From positions 99,810 through 161,693 of the forward strand of contig DDWL01000015.1 of the NCBI GenBank assembly GCA_002345675.1: a stretch of 61,884 nucleotides of DNA, given 5' to 3'. The notes under the pieces are model-generated. The model did no database searches. It was not told where the DNA came from and saw only the letters and a program-made list of their open reading frames with translations. This DNA comes from Bacteroidales bacterium UBA2287 (GTDB lineage: Bacteria > Bacteroidota > Bacteroidia > Bacteroidales > Tenuifilaceae). How positions within the stretch are numbered: position 1 is the stretch's first letter; every line of letters starts with the position of its first letter. This document shows, one piece after another, positions 36,087 to 45,380 of the stretch. Position numbers and translations under genes: made by a program.

Positions 36087-37256
36087 GTGAAGCGACGAAT
36101 TGCCATACTTGGCTCAACGGGATCAATAGGCACACAGGCACTCGATGTAATTGGTAAAAACCCCGATTTGTTCGAGGTTGAACTGCTAACAGCCAATAAT
36201 AGCGTCGACTCGCTTATTTGTCAGGCTCGCGAGCACAAGCCAAATGCGGTTGTAATAGGTAATAAGAGTCGCTACAACGAGGTAAAAGCCGAACTCGAAC
36301 CCCTTGGTATTAAGGTATATGCTGGTGAAGACTCCATTGCTCAGGCTGTTGAAATGGACACCATCGACATGGTGCTTTCGGCTATGGTTGGCTACTCGGG
36401 TCTTTTACCAACAATAAATGCCATTAAAAAGGGCAAACCCATTGCGCTTGCCAACAAGGAAACACTTGTGGTTGCGGGAGAAATGGTAATGGACTTGGCG
36501 CTAAAGAATAGGGTGCCAATTATACCTGTCGATTCGGAGCATTCGGCAATTTTTCAGTGCTTAGTTGGCGAAGCAAACCCAATTGAGAAAATAATTCTTA
36601 CCGCTTCGGGTGGTCCTTTTCGCAATTTTTCGCTCGAGCAGCTTCAAAATGTTACCCTTGCCGACGCCCTTAATCACCCTAACTGGTGCATGGGCAACAA
36701 AATTACCATCGACTCGGCAACTATGATGAACAAAGGCTTCGAGGTTATTGAGGCTAAGTGGCTTTTTGGGCTTTCGCCCAACCAAATCGACGTGGTGGTT
36801 CACCCACAATCTATCGTTCACTCATTGGTTCAATTCGAAGATGGCTCATTGAAAGCTCAGCTGGGCTTACCCGATATGCGCCTACCAATTCAGTATGCAC
36901 TTGGTTTTCCAAATAGAATAAAGTCCGATTTTCCTCGTTTCTCCTTTTCACAGTATCCAACTCTTACATTCGAAGAGCCCGATATAAAAAAATTCCCTGC
37001 GCTACTTATGGCTCATGAGGCAATGATACGAGGAGGGAATATTCCCTGCGCTTTAAACGCTGCCAACGAAGTAGCCGTTGCCGCTTTTTTAAACAACGAA
37101 ATTGGATTTTTATCGATTGCCGAGGTAATTGCCGAGAGCGTTTCGCGAGTTAAATTTATTCAGACTCCAAGTTTCGACGACTACAAAGGAACCGACACCG
37201 AAGTACGGCACATTGCAAAAGCATTGCTGAAAAACTATTGTATAGTAAACAGTTAA
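36087..37256 (+). CDS. dxr: 1-deoxy-D-xylulose 5-phosphate reductoisomerase
   Basis: Dxr (389 residues) catalyses the first committed step of the MEP isoprenoid pathway, NADPH-dependent rearrangement and reduction of DXP to MEP in the cytoplasm. Diagnostic sites are the nucleotide loop GSTGSIG (residues 9-15), ALANKETLVVAG, PVDSEHSAIFQCL with metal-binding Asp and Glu, TASGGPFR, NHPNWCMGNKITIDSATMMNKG and the HPQSIVHSLVQF segment. The start is a GTG at 36087, since no ATG lies upstream in frame and the N-terminal strand begins directly there. Length and order (followed by rseP) are as usual in Bacteroidota. Confidence 0.97.
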   Translation: MKRRIAILGSTGSIGTQALDVIGKNPDLFEVELLTANNSVDSLICQAREHKPNAVVIGNKSRYNEVKAELEPLGIKVYAGEDSIAQAVEMDTIDMVLSAMVGYSGLLPTINAIKKGKPIALANKETLVVAGEMVMDLALKNRVPIIPVDSEHSAIFQCLVGEANPIEKIILTASGGPFRNFSLEQLQNVTLADALNHPNWCMGNKITIDSATMMNKGFEVIEAKWLFGLSPNQIDVVVHPQSIVHSLVQFEDGSLKAQLGLPDMRLPIQYALGFPNRIKSDFPRFSFSQYPTLTFEEPDIKKFPALLMAHEAMIRGGNIPCALNAANEVAVAAFLNNEIGFLSIAEVIAESVSRVKFIQTPSFDDYKGTDTEVRHIAKALLKNYCIVNS

Positions 37257-37268
37257 CAATTTAAATAG

Positions 37269-38591
37269 ATGGAAATTTTAGTTAAAGTAGCACAGTTTCT
37301 TTTAAGCCTATCAATTCTGGTTGTACTCCACGAATTTGGTCACTTTTTATTTGCTCGAGCATTTAAAACTCGTGTCGAAAAGTTTTACCTTTTCTTTAAC
37401 CCTTGGTTCGAAATTTTTAAGTTTAAGCGTGGCGACACCGAGTACGGTTTAGGCTGGTTACCGCTTGGTGGTTACGTTAAAATTTCGGGAATGATTGACG
37501 AGTCGATGGACAAGGAGCAAATGAAGCAGCCTGCTCAACCCCACGAATTTCGGTCGAAGCCAGCTTGGCAGCGATTACTAATTATGACAGGAGGCGTTTT
37601 GGTTAATTTTATTTTAGCCCTTGTTATTTACTCAGCAGTTCTTTATGTATGGGGCGAAAAGTACATTAAAACCGAAAACCTAAAGTATGGCATTGCCTGC
37701 GAACCCTTAGCTAAAGAAATTGGTTTTCGCAATGGCGATAAAATTCTTTTCCTCGATGGGAAAAAAATAGAGGCCTTTCATCAGGTTGTTCCAACCCTTT
37801 TGCTCGACGATGTTAATTGGGTAACCGTTGAACGCGACAGCCAAGTTGTTGAAATATCAATTCCAAAGGAGTTTAAATCTCGCTTTATAAAGGCAGCGTC
37901 GCAGCAAATTGCGCCTCGTATTCCATTTGTTATTAGTTCAGTACAGGATGGATCGCCAGCTAATACTGCGGGAATTCAACCTGGCGATAGTTTGCTTGCT
38001 ATAAATGGTGAAAAACTAAGCTTCTATGACCAGTTTAGAGCAACTATGCAAGCAAATAAAAATCAACAGGTTAACGTAACCATGTGGCGTAATGGTGAGC
38101 CAGTTGACCTTACAGTTTCGGTACCCGAAACAGGTATTGTTGGAGTGAATAACTACACATTAAATAGGTTTTTAGAAATAAGCACGTCTCAGTACTCCTT
38201 TTTTGCGTCAATTCCCGCAGGTATAAGTAGAGGATTAAAAACTTTTTCGGACTACCTAAAGCAGCTTAAACTGATCTTTTCGCCTTCAACAAAGGCTTAC
38301 GAGTCGGTAGGTGGCTTTATGACCATTGGCAATATTTTTCCGAGCACTTGGGACTGGCAATCGTTTTGGGAGCTAACAGCTTTTCTTTCGATAATTCTTG
38401 CAATAATGAATATGCTGCCAATTCCAGCGCTCGACGGAGGTCACGTTATGTTTCTTTTATACGAAGTGATTACACGACGCAAGCCCCACGATAAGTTTAT
38501 GGAGTACGCCCAAATTGCTGGAATGATTTTTATTCTTGCTTTGGTTATTTTTGCAAATGCTAACGATGTAATTAAGTTCTTTTTTAAATAG
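37269..38591 (+). CDS. rseP: RseP-type site-2 zinc metalloprotease
   Basis: This 440-residue inner-membrane protease carries the HEFGHF zinc motif in its first membrane helix (His21, Glu22, His25). A periplasmic region with PDZ domains follows (SVQDGSPANTAGIQPGDSLL is the recognisable PDZ entry), and the second catalytic motif is NMLPIPALDGGHV, with the Asp completing zinc coordination. RseP cleaves transmembrane segments, including anti-sigma factors after a first cut, and remnant signal peptides. It starts 12 bases after dxr. The ECF sigma/membrane protein pair at 1.7-2.6 kb could be one client, but nothing in the sequence ties them. Confidence 0.95.
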   Translation: MEILVKVAQFLLSLSILVVLHEFGHFLFARAFKTRVEKFYLFFNPWFEIFKFKRGDTEYGLGWLPLGGYVKISGMIDESMDKEQMKQPAQPHEFRSKPAWQRLLIMTGGVLVNFILALVIYSAVLYVWGEKYIKTENLKYGIACEPLAKEIGFRNGDKILFLDGKKIEAFHQVVPTLLLDDVNWVTVERDSQVVEISIPKEFKSRFIKAASQQIAPRIPFVISSVQDGSPANTAGIQPGDSLLAINGEKLSFYDQFRATMQANKNQQVNVTMWRNGEPVDLTVSVPETGIVGVNNYTLNRFLEISTSQYSFFASIPAGISRGLKTFSDYLKQLKLIFSPSTKAYESVGGFMTIGNIFPSTWDWQSFWELTAFLSIILAIMNMLPIPALDGGHVMFLLYEVITRRKPHDKFMEYAQIAGMIFILALVIFANANDVIKFFFK

Positions 38592-38612
38592 ATAATTTTA
38601 AAATTCAATAAA

Positions 38613-38813
38613 ATGAATGGACTTGTAATAGCAGGCATGATTGGCGGATGGGAAATGGTTGCCATTTTAGCCGTTGTTGTTCTTATATTTGGCGGTCGCA
38701 AAATTCCCGAACTAATGCGTGGCCTTGGAAAAGGTGTAAGCGAGTTTAAAAAGGGAGTTAAAGAGGCTGAGACCTCAATTAATGAGGACAAGAATAAGGA
38801 TACCCAAAACTAA
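38613..38813 (+). CDS. tatA: TatA/E-type twin-arginine translocase subunit
   Basis: This 66-residue protein has one N-terminal transmembrane helix (about 12-28), the hinge FGGRKIPELMRGLGKGVSEF and a charged amphipathic helix and tail. That is the complete TatA/TatE architecture, the pore-forming subunit that exports folded proteins. No tatC is visible in the window. It lies between rseP (21 bases upstream) and the lytic transglycosylase (5 bases downstream) and is likely part of one envelope-biogenesis transcript. Confidence 0.92.
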   Translation: MNGLVIAGMIGGWEMVAILAVVVLIFGGRKIPELMRGLGKGVSEFKKGVKEAETSINEDKNKDTQN

Positions 38814-38818
38814 CTAAA

Positions 38819-40105
38819 ATGATATATGTGTCGGCAAGGCAATGTAAATGGTACATTGCTTTACTGTACTTTTCATTTTTTTCGCTATCAGGCTTCTCAA
38901 AAGAGTCGAACTCTTCGAGACGACTTGTAAGCGGCTGTAAAATTGTTGAATCGCTTGAGCAGTTGAGTTTGCTTAAAGTATTTCCCGATTCGGTAAATAG
39001 CAAAGCAGCAACTAACACAAGCAATTACCCTACATTCCCCGACTTAGCCTACGAGTATCGAATTGCCGAAATCGACAACCTTTCTCCAATCGACTTCGAT
39101 TTTAATAGTCACGTAAAGCGTTACATCGAAATTTATACAATAGAACGTCGCGATCAGGTTTCGCAAATGCTTGGGTTAGCCGAACTCTACTTCCCGCTTT
39201 TCGAGGAGTACCTCGACAAGTACAACCTTCCGTTGGAACTTAAGTACCTTGCCGTTGTCGAGTCGGCATTAAACCCATTGGCCGTTTCGCCAAGCGGGGC
39301 TGTGGGTTTATGGCAGTTTAAATTAGATGCCAGCCGAATGTTCGACCTCGAGGTTAACAGCTACATCGACGAACGCATGGATCCCGTAAAGGCAACCGAA
39401 GCGGCATGCGTTTACCTCGAATATTTATACCGAATATTTAATAACTGGCATCTTGCGCTAGCAGCCTATAATGCTGGACCAGGAGCAGTTCGCAATGCAA
39501 TTCAGCGTAGCGGTGGCGAAACAAATTTTTGGAAAATATTCGATGCGCTTCCCGTAGCAGCGCAAAACTACGTGCCAGCCTTTATTGCGGCTGGATATGT
39601 TATGAAAAATGCCGAGAGCCATGGAATTCGTAAAGTTTCGCCATTGGTAACCTTCGCTTTAACCGATACGGTAATGATTAAGCAACCCGCAAATTTTTCG
39701 GTAATTGCCAGTAAAATTGGAGTTTCGGTTGAAACAATTCAGTTCCTAAACCCAATGTATCGCCAAGGGTTTATTCCTAAAAGTGGTTTGCCAGTCCCAA
39801 TTCATCTACCTAAAAAAAGCATTCCCCTCTTTATCGCCAACGAAGTTGAAATTTACGAATCGTTACCCCAAACCAAAAGTTACAGCGATATTACGGCCCT
39901 GTCGGGGAGCACAAAAAATAAAGTTAAGTTTCAGCACACCATTTTAGCGGGCGAGTATTTGCATAAAATTGCCATTAAGTATGGCTGTACAATCGACGAT
40001 TTACAGGTTTGGAACCCACAGCTAGCAAACGAATTGGCTATTGGGCAAATTATTACCGTTTGGGCCGATTCGAAATTGCTAAAAAGGATTCAAAATCAGC
40101 AATAA
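38819..40105 (+). CDS. MltD-like lytic transglycosylase with LysM
   Basis: The 428-residue exported protein has a signal sequence (about 1-25). Its SLT domain (about 115-260) shows the catalytic Glu in LAVVESALNP, then SGAVGLWQFKLD and LALAAYNAGPGAVRNAI. A linker and a C-terminal LysM module follow (FQHTILAGEYLHKIAIKYGC, WNPQ, about 365-420). It cleaves peptidoglycan glycan strands to 1,6-anhydro products, helped by LysM binding to the wall. I keep ATG 38819, five bases after tatA, as it gives an acceptable signal peptide. Confidence 0.92.
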   Translation: MIYVSARQCKWYIALLYFSFFSLSGFSKESNSSRRLVSGCKIVESLEQLSLLKVFPDSVNSKAATNTSNYPTFPDLAYEYRIAEIDNLSPIDFDFNSHVKRYIEIYTIERRDQVSQMLGLAELYFPLFEEYLDKYNLPLELKYLAVVESALNPLAVSPSGAVGLWQFKLDASRMFDLEVNSYIDERMDPVKATEAACVYLEYLYRIFNNWHLALAAYNAGPGAVRNAIQRSGGETNFWKIFDALPVAAQNYVPAFIAAGYVMKNAESHGIRKVSPLVTFALTDTVMIKQPANFSVIASKIGVSVETIQFLNPMYRQGFIPKSGLPVPIHLPKKSIPLFIANEVEIYESLPQTKSYSDITALSGSTKNKVKFQHTILAGEYLHKIAIKYGCTIDDLQVWNPQLANELAIGQIITVWADSKLLKRIQNQQ

Positions 40106-40161
40106 AAAGGTTAAAAGAGCAGAAATTTGAAGTTGAATTTGTCAGTTGGTTGTACGCAACA

Positions 40162-40198
40162 TTACAAATGTACTGAAATATAGCGTACTTATTTGTAA
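40162..40198. promoter_or_regulatory. Inverted repeat, candidate TacA operator
   Basis: TTACAAATGTAC (40162-40173) faces GTACTTATTTGTAA (40185-40198); the arms match except for a two-base insertion. It lies about 20 bases before the -7 box and 45 bases before the antitoxin gene, a natural place for an autoregulatory site of a ribbon-helix-helix antitoxin. A second small palindrome (ATACGTAT) overlaps the promoter. Confidence 0.5.
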
Positions 40199-40217
40199 CG
40201 TGTACGGAAATTATACG

Positions 40218-40225
40218 TATATTTG
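40218..40225 (+). promoter_or_regulatory. -7 box TATATTTG of the TacA/TacT pair
   Basis: This perfect TAnnTTTG box lies 17 bases before the ATG at 40243. A TTTG at 40192-40195 gives a 22-base spacer, slightly long. The operator candidate lies just upstream and overlaps the -33 position. Confidence 0.55.
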
Positions 40226-40242
40226 TAAAAAACATTTAAGCT

Positions 40243-40527
40243 ATGAGACCCGTTGTAAAAGAACAAGCGAGATTTGACGCGCGACTTCCAGCAGACCAAA
40301 AACATTTTTTTGAGAGAGCTGCTTACTTAGGGGGGTACAGAAACCTGACCGACTTCGTTATTCTTACAGTTCAAGAGAAAGCAAAACAAATTATTAAAGA
40401 GAAAGAACAAATTATTGCTTCTGAAAGAGATAGTCAAATTTTTTTCGATGCAATTACAAAGCCTACGAAACCATCAAAAACATTGAAAAAGGCTTTGGAT
40501 GATTATAATGCTTATACTTCAGAATAA
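40243..40527 (+). CDS. DUF1778 antitoxin (TacA-like)
   Basis: The 94-residue protein has an N-terminal ribbon-helix-helix (RFDARLPADQKHFFERAA then NLTDFVILTVQEKA) and a charged helical C-terminus that ends in LKKALDDYNAYTSE. This is the DUF1778 pattern of TacA-type antitoxins: the RHH dimer binds DNA and the tail blocks the acetyltransferase toxin. The toxin gene begins 10 bases after its stop. Confidence 0.88.
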   Translation: MRPVVKEQARFDARLPADQKHFFERAAYLGGYRNLTDFVILTVQEKAKQIIKEKEQIIASERDSQIFFDAITKPTKPSKTLKKALDDYNAYTSE

Positions 40528-40537
40528 CTTTAGAATA

Positions 40538-41032
40538 ATGATTGAACTATTAGGCAAAAATCACATTCTAAACCATTTCGACTGTGGGAAAGAGTTATTA
40601 AACAGTTACCTAAAAAACCAAGCAGGTCAAGACATAAAAAGAAAATTGTCAGCTTGCTTTGTATTGGCAGAGAATAAAACAAATCATGTTCAGGGATATT
40701 ACACATTATCAAACAATAGTATTCCTCTTAGCAGTTTCTCCGAACAGTTTAGAAAAAAGTTGCCTACTTCTTATACTTCCATTCCGACAACTCTACTTGG
40801 TAGATTAGCGATTGATATACGTTGCCAAGCGACAGGATTGGGAAAAATACTATTGATAGACGCGTTGAAAAGAAGTTATGAAATATCGAAAGAAATTGGC
40901 TCTTTTGCAGTCGTTGTTGACCCTATAGACAATGAAGCTGAACTGTTCTATGAAAAGTATGATTTTATAAAACTACCGGACAGTCGAAAAATGTTTATTG
41001 CAACCAAAACACTGAAAGAACTTTTCGATTAA
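40538..41032 (+). CDS. GNAT acetyltransferase toxin (TacT-like)
   Basis: The 164-residue protein is a GNAT fold of the toxin type: HFDCGKELLNSYLKNQAGQD at the start, then GYYTLSNNSIPLS, the LGRLAIDIRCQATGLGKIL acetyl-CoA loop (the family's QGxG/A signature appears as QATGLG) and AELFYEKYDF with the catalytic-type Tyr near the end. TacT toxins acetylate the amino group of aminoacyl-tRNAs and stop translation. I use ATG 40538, not the earlier in-frame start that overlaps the antitoxin gene. With the DUF1778 gene it forms a complete type II module. Confidence 0.88.
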   Translation: MIELLGKNHILNHFDCGKELLNSYLKNQAGQDIKRKLSACFVLAENKTNHVQGYYTLSNNSIPLSSFSEQFRKKLPTSYTSIPTTLLGRLAIDIRCQATGLGKILLIDALKRSYEISKEIGSFAVVVDPIDNEAELFYEKYDFIKLPDSRKMFIATKTLKELFD

Positions 41033-41237
41033 AAAATACAGTGTTCAATCAAGAGGGATTGCTAATGTATGATGATAGAATGGGGATAATCTTGTAACTT
41101 CGGAGTTTCTTAGCTCGCATCAGCCAAATTATTTGTCAAAACTTGCCCGTTCTTCTTCGCCTAACAAATATTTTAGCCGTTTTATGGAAATTGCATTAAA
41201 GTAGCATCACAATACAAAACATTAAATTTTAAGTAGC

Positions 41238-42245
41238 ATGAAAACATTAAAATTCCTGGCCCCGTTAGCAGTTGTATTTTTAGTTGCCTTGGGCACTTCG
41301 TGCAAATACGACAGTAAGGGTAAAAGCACTGTTCTTCCTAATGTAACGGGTTCGGCTAGCGAACTTATTGTTGTATTGGATAAAGCGGTATGGGAAGAAA
41401 ATATTGGGAAAACCTATATCGACATTTTAAAGGCCGACTACCCAATGATTCCTCAGCCCGAGCCAATTTTCGATGTGGTTTTAGTTTCGCCCATTAACTT
41501 CTCGGGTATATTTCAAATGCACCGAAACGTTATTGTTACAAAAGTTAGTAGCGAAAACAAAAAGGCTCAAATAGTTGTTCAACGCGATGTTTGGGCAACA
41601 CCCCAAATAGTTATTACTGCTGTTGGGCCTACATATCCTGCCATTGCCGAAATGCTACAAAACGAAAAAGGCAGGCTAGTTCAGCTTATCGAGCAGGCCG
41701 AGCGCGACAGGGTAGTTACCAATGCCACAAAGTACGAGGAAAAGGGTTTGCGTTTGCTGCTCGAGAGCAAGTTTGGCGTTTCGATGACTTTTCCAAAAGG
41801 CTATAGGCTAAATAAGGATACCACCGACTTTGTTTGGATTTCGCACGAAACCCCACACACTAGCCAAGCAATTTTAATTTACTCGTACCCCTACACCGAA
41901 GAGAACACATTTACCGCTTCGTACTTAATTGAAAAAAGAAACAAGTTTGTAAACAAGTTAGTTCCAGGCCCAACAGCAGGAAGCTACATGACAACGTTTA
42001 CCGAAATCCTTCCAGAGTATTCGGCTATTGAGTATAAAGATCGCTATTTTGGACGACTACGTGGACTTTGGGATGTTCACGCTCACGCCATGGGAGGGCC
42101 TTTTATTAGCCTTACCACAATTGACGAAGCAAACCAAAGGGTTATTACTGTTGAAGGATATGTTTACGCTCCGCGCTTTAAAAAGAGAAACTACCTTAGG
42201 CAGGTTGAAGCGCTTTTGTACACTTTTAGTTTAGTTGAAAAGTAA
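41238..42245 (+). CDS. DUF4837 family lipoprotein
   Basis: The 335-residue lipoprotein has lipobox ALGTSC (Cys22), followed by SASELIVVLDKAVWEENIGK, the conserved start of the DUF4837 family. The mature protein is mixed alpha/beta, with a central MHRNVIVTKVS segment and the late motif AIEYKDRYFGRLRGLWDVHA. The family is nearly universal in Bacteroidota and has no known function. It is monocistronic; 205 bases upstream separate it from the TacT gene and contain nothing recognisable. Confidence 0.85.
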   Translation: MKTLKFLAPLAVVFLVALGTSCKYDSKGKSTVLPNVTGSASELIVVLDKAVWEENIGKTYIDILKADYPMIPQPEPIFDVVLVSPINFSGIFQMHRNVIVTKVSSENKKAQIVVQRDVWATPQIVITAVGPTYPAIAEMLQNEKGRLVQLIEQAERDRVVTNATKYEEKGLRLLLESKFGVSMTFPKGYRLNKDTTDFVWISHETPHTSQAILIYSYPYTEENTFTASYLIEKRNKFVNKLVPGPTAGSYMTTFTEILPEYSAIEYKDRYFGRLRGLWDVHAHAMGGPFISLTTIDEANQRVITVEGYVYAPRFKKRNYLRQVEALLYTFSLVEK

Positions 42246-42422
42246 GGTATTCCTTTTAGATTAACGTTTTGCCTAAGAAATTTGCCCGCAGGGGGAGGTT
42301 GAATAAATACCAAATTATTGAGAGGTAGAAATAATTTACTGCATGGTATGCTTTGCGTAAATCTTTGTGTCCCCGCCTGAATGTCGCAGTTGGGCAGGTT
42401 TGTGGTTAGGTTCGGCAACTAC

Positions 42423-43658
42423 TTACTTTTTAGGCCTTAACTCACCTAAAATTCGGTCGGTTGCACCAATGTTGTCGAGAACAAATTCTTTAGCAGCAGT
42501 TCCTGCTGAATTTCGAGTCTCGGTGTTGTTTACTAAGTTATTAAAAACGCTAATTAATTCGTTGGAGTTGCTTATTGAAAAAGCAGCTCCTTCTTTTATT
42601 AGCTCTTTTGCCTCGTTGAATTTACCATGGTTGGGTCCAAAAACTATTGGAATTCCATATGTTGCAGGCTCAAGAGTATTGTGAATACCCACTCCAAAAC
42701 CACCACCTATATAGGCTATGTCGCCATACCTGTAAGCCGCTGCGAGTATGCCAATAGTGTCGAGCACTAAAACTTGTGTGTCGTAAATATTAACACCCTC
42801 AGGTCCAGTGTAGCGAACTGCAGGAAGGTTTGTGGCATCAATAAAACGGGCTATTTTTGAGCGATCAATTTCGTGGGGTGCAATAATAAATTTTACCCCT
42901 TTAGGTGCTGTTCGAATATAGTCGAGCAGTAATTCATCGTCCTTAGGCCAAGTACTTCCAGCAACAATAACTAAGCTGTTTTCGCTAAACTCTTCGAGCA
43001 ATGGAATCTCTTCGGCTCTTTCGGCCGCAGCAAAAACACGATCGAATCGCGTGTCGCCAGCAACTGTAGCATTGCTTATGCCAACACTTTGTAAAAGTGT
43101 AACCGATTGGCTATTTTGTACAAAAATATGGTTAAATCTATATAGTACTTTACGGTACCACCTGCCATACCAGCGAAAAAATATTTGTTTAGGGCGAAAA
43201 ATTGCCGACACAACGTAAATGGGCGTCTTATTCTTATGAAGCTGTTTAATAAAATGGTACCAAAATTCGTACTTAACAAAAATTGCAATTACCGGCTTTG
43301 CTATGGAAAGAAAAAGTTTCGCATTTCTGGGGGTATCGAGCGGTAAGTAGCAAACGTAGTCGGCTCCCGAGTAGTTTTTTCGAATTTCGTATCCCGAAGG
43401 CGAAAAGAATGTAAGCAGAATTCTGTGTCCAGGATGGTTTTCTCGGTAAGCCTCAATTAATGGTCTTCCCTGCTCAAACTCACCAAGCGATGCGCAATGA
43501 AACCATGCTGTGGGGTAGTTAGGGCTAATTGACGATTCTAACTCGTTTGCCCAGTCTTTTCGTCCATCTAACCACAGTTTCGCCTTTTTATTAAATGGCG
43601 AGAGTAATACAATTATGGAGTAATAAAAACGAATAGCTATGTTATAAACAAAAACCAT
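42423..43658 (-). CDS. waaA: 3-deoxy-D-manno-octulosonic acid (Kdo) transferase
   Basis: This 411-residue GT30 enzyme adds Kdo from CMP-Kdo to the lipid A precursor at the inner face of the cytoplasmic membrane. Visible signatures are an N-terminal membrane helix, WFHCASLGEFEQGRPL with the catalytic Glu, LLTFFSPSGYEIRKNY, YLPLDTPRNAKLF, the VAGSTWPKDDELLL donor-site segment, and GGGFGVGIHNTLEPATYGIP in the C-terminal domain. It stands alone. It indicates that the organism makes lipopolysaccharide or lipooligosaccharide. Confidence 0.95.
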   Translation of the reverse strand: MVFVYNIAIRFYYSIIVLLSPFNKKAKLWLDGRKDWANELESSISPNYPTAWFHCASLGEFEQGRPLIEAYRENHPGHRILLTFFSPSGYEIRKNYSGADYVCYLPLDTPRNAKLFLSIAKPVIAIFVKYEFWYHFIKQLHKNKTPIYVVSAIFRPKQIFFRWYGRWYRKVLYRFNHIFVQNSQSVTLLQSVGISNATVAGDTRFDRVFAAAERAEEIPLLEEFSENSLVIVAGSTWPKDDELLLDYIRTAPKGVKFIIAPHEIDRSKIARFIDATNLPAVRYTGPEGVNIYDTQVLVLDTIGILAAAYRYGDIAYIGGGFGVGIHNTLEPATYGIPIVFGPNHGKFNEAKELIKEGAAFSISNSNELISVFNNLVNNTETRNSAGTAAKEFVLDNIGATDRILGELRPKK

Positions 43659-43758
43659 GTTGGCTCATTTTTTCGTAAAGGTATGGTGCAAATTTGTAAT
43701 ACGCAATTATAGGTAATTACTAAACACTTATAGACAGTTTTGATATTATATCGAAATT

Positions 43759-44556
43759 TTACAGCAATTTTCGCTGTCGTACTGCTTCGAAAAGAAGCAC
43801 TGCTGCCGATACGGAAACGTTTAACGAATCGATACTTCCTTGCATTGGAATTAACAGCGTTTTGTCGGCAGCATTAAGCCACTGCACGCTGAGCCCAGTG
43901 TCTTCGGCTCCCATTACTATTGCAGCAGGAGCGGTATAGTTTACGTCGAAATAGCTGCTTTTTCCTGCTGGGGTCGACGAGAATATTGATATTCCTTTTT
44001 GGCGAAGCCAACTAATTGCATCGCTTCCCGAACAAATTGCCCATGGCACCGAAAAAACACAGCCTACCGATGAACGTATGGCATTTGGATTAAAGGGATC
44101 GCATGCAGCATCGCAAATAATTATGGCTGTTACTCCCGCAGCATCGGCTGTGCGAAAAATTGCTCCAAGATTCCCAGGTTTTTCAACTTTCTCGAGAACT
44201 AGAATTAACGGGTTTTTTGTTTCGGGAAGTTGGCTAAGACCCAAGAATTGCGATTCGAAAACCCCTATAATGCCTTCAACTCCTTCCCTGTAAGCCATTT
44301 TGCAATATACTTCGCGGCTAACTTCGAATAGTTTTTCAGAATCATTTTCAGGAAGTTCAATTGGGTATTGTCCGTCGGTAGTGTAAACGTTGGAACAAAT
44401 AAATACGCTAATCAGTTTATAACCTGCCCTTTGCGCTAAACTAAATTCCCTTACTCCTTCAACAACAAAAACATTCGATTCCCTACGCTCACGAGCATTT
44501 TGCTGCAGCCTAACAACTTGCTTTACCTTAGGGTTTTGAACGCTTGTAATCTCCAT
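43759..44556 (-). CDS. TrmH/SpoU-family RNA 2'-O-methyltransferase
   Basis: The 265-residue protein has an N-terminal substrate-binding domain (VQNPKVKQVVRLQ) and a C-terminal SPOUT knot. The three motifs are visible: LEKVEKPGNLGAIFRTADAAG (Asn and Arg of motif 1), VMGAEDTGLS (motif 2) and IPMQGSIDSLNVSVSAAVLL (motif 3). It is an SAM-dependent ribose methylase of rRNA or tRNA, close to the TsnR/AviRb-like group; the target nucleotide cannot be read. A TACCTTCG-like -7 box lies at 44582-44589 on the minus strand, 26 bases before the start. Confidence 0.9.
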   Translation of the reverse strand: MEITSVQNPKVKQVVRLQQNARERRESNVFVVEGVREFSLAQRAGYKLISVFICSNVYTTDGQYPIELPENDSEKLFEVSREVYCKMAYREGVEGIIGVFESQFLGLSQLPETKNPLILVLEKVEKPGNLGAIFRTADAAGVTAIIICDAACDPFNPNAIRSSVGCVFSVPWAICSGSDAISWLRQKGISIFSSTPAGKSSYFDVNYTAPAAIVMGAEDTGLSVQWLNAADKTLLIPMQGSIDSLNVSVSAAVLLFEAVRQRKLL

Positions 44557-44639
44557 TTATAGGTACTTTTTTATAATTCAGCGAAGGTAATGAAATTATA
44601 AAATGGTTTTTTATTTTTAGCTCAAATCCGTAAGTAAAG

Positions 44640-45300
44640 AAACATAAACCGCAGGGTCCAGTTAGTTATTGGGGACAGAGAACCGCAGAGATTGTTTTCT
44701 TTGCCCCCCCTCTTTCACTGCCCTGCTAATGAAACTACAATGTGCCCCCCTTCTTGAAAGGGGCAGGGCAAACGCATTTAAAAATTGCTTAAAATACAAT
44801 ATCTGTAAAACAATTTTTGAATTTGCTTTTTATGTCCCGTTAGGGACATTATATCGGTAAAACTTAATAACAGAAAAACACCGTGCCGTTAGGTACGGAA
44901 TATTCTGTACCTACGGCACAGTGAAATTGTTTTATAAGACTTAGGCTACCAATATTATGTCCCTAACGGGACAGTAATTTTTTAAATGCGTTTGCCCTGT
45001 TGAAGGGGGGAAGCATGGGCCATTGCCAAAGCAAAAATACTAATTGTGGGGTATTGTGTATCTCGTTTTTGATGAATCGCAGAGGTTTTCTTATTAATTC
45101 AGTAATGTATTTCTCTGTGAACTCAGCGAACTCTGTGGTTAAATAAATCCGTAGACTTCAGATTTTTTTTCTTTACCCCCCCCCTTTCACTGCCCTGCTA
45201 ATGCAACTACAATGTGCCCCCCTTCTTGAAGTGGGGAAACAAGGACCATTGCTAAAGCAAAAATACTAATAGGGGGGTATTGTATTTCTCTGCCGAAAAT
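44640..45300. repeat. Intergenic repeat cluster
   Basis: The 824-base gap contains two direct copies of a segment with CACTGCCCTGCTAATG and CTACAATGTGCCCCCCTTCT (about 44702-44770 and 45168-45235). It also has two copies of a segment with GCAAAAATACTAATTG and GGGGTATTGTG (about 45020-45062 and 45250-45292), a CTCTGTGAACTCAGCG-type stretch near 45110 and the nested palindrome 44765-44998. No gene is seen. Confidence 0.8.
44765..44998. repeat. Nested inverted repeat of 234 bases (MITE- or BIME-like)
   Basis: The outer arms are 44765-44786 and 44976-44998 (AGGGCAAACGCATTTAAA and its complement). Next inside are hairpins GTCCCGTTAGGGAC (near 44839) and GTCCCTAACGGGAC (near 44959), and then CCGTGCCGTTAGGTACGG with CTGTACCTACGGCACAG around a central GAATATTC. 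Each half also contains a local hairpin, so this is a pair of REP elements in opposite orientation. It has no coding capacity. Confidence 0.8.
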
Positions 45301-45380
45301 TATTTTTATTACAAAGTTAAAAATAATGTTACGAATATAACTAAATAATAAATAATACGTAATATTGTAATGTAAACGTA

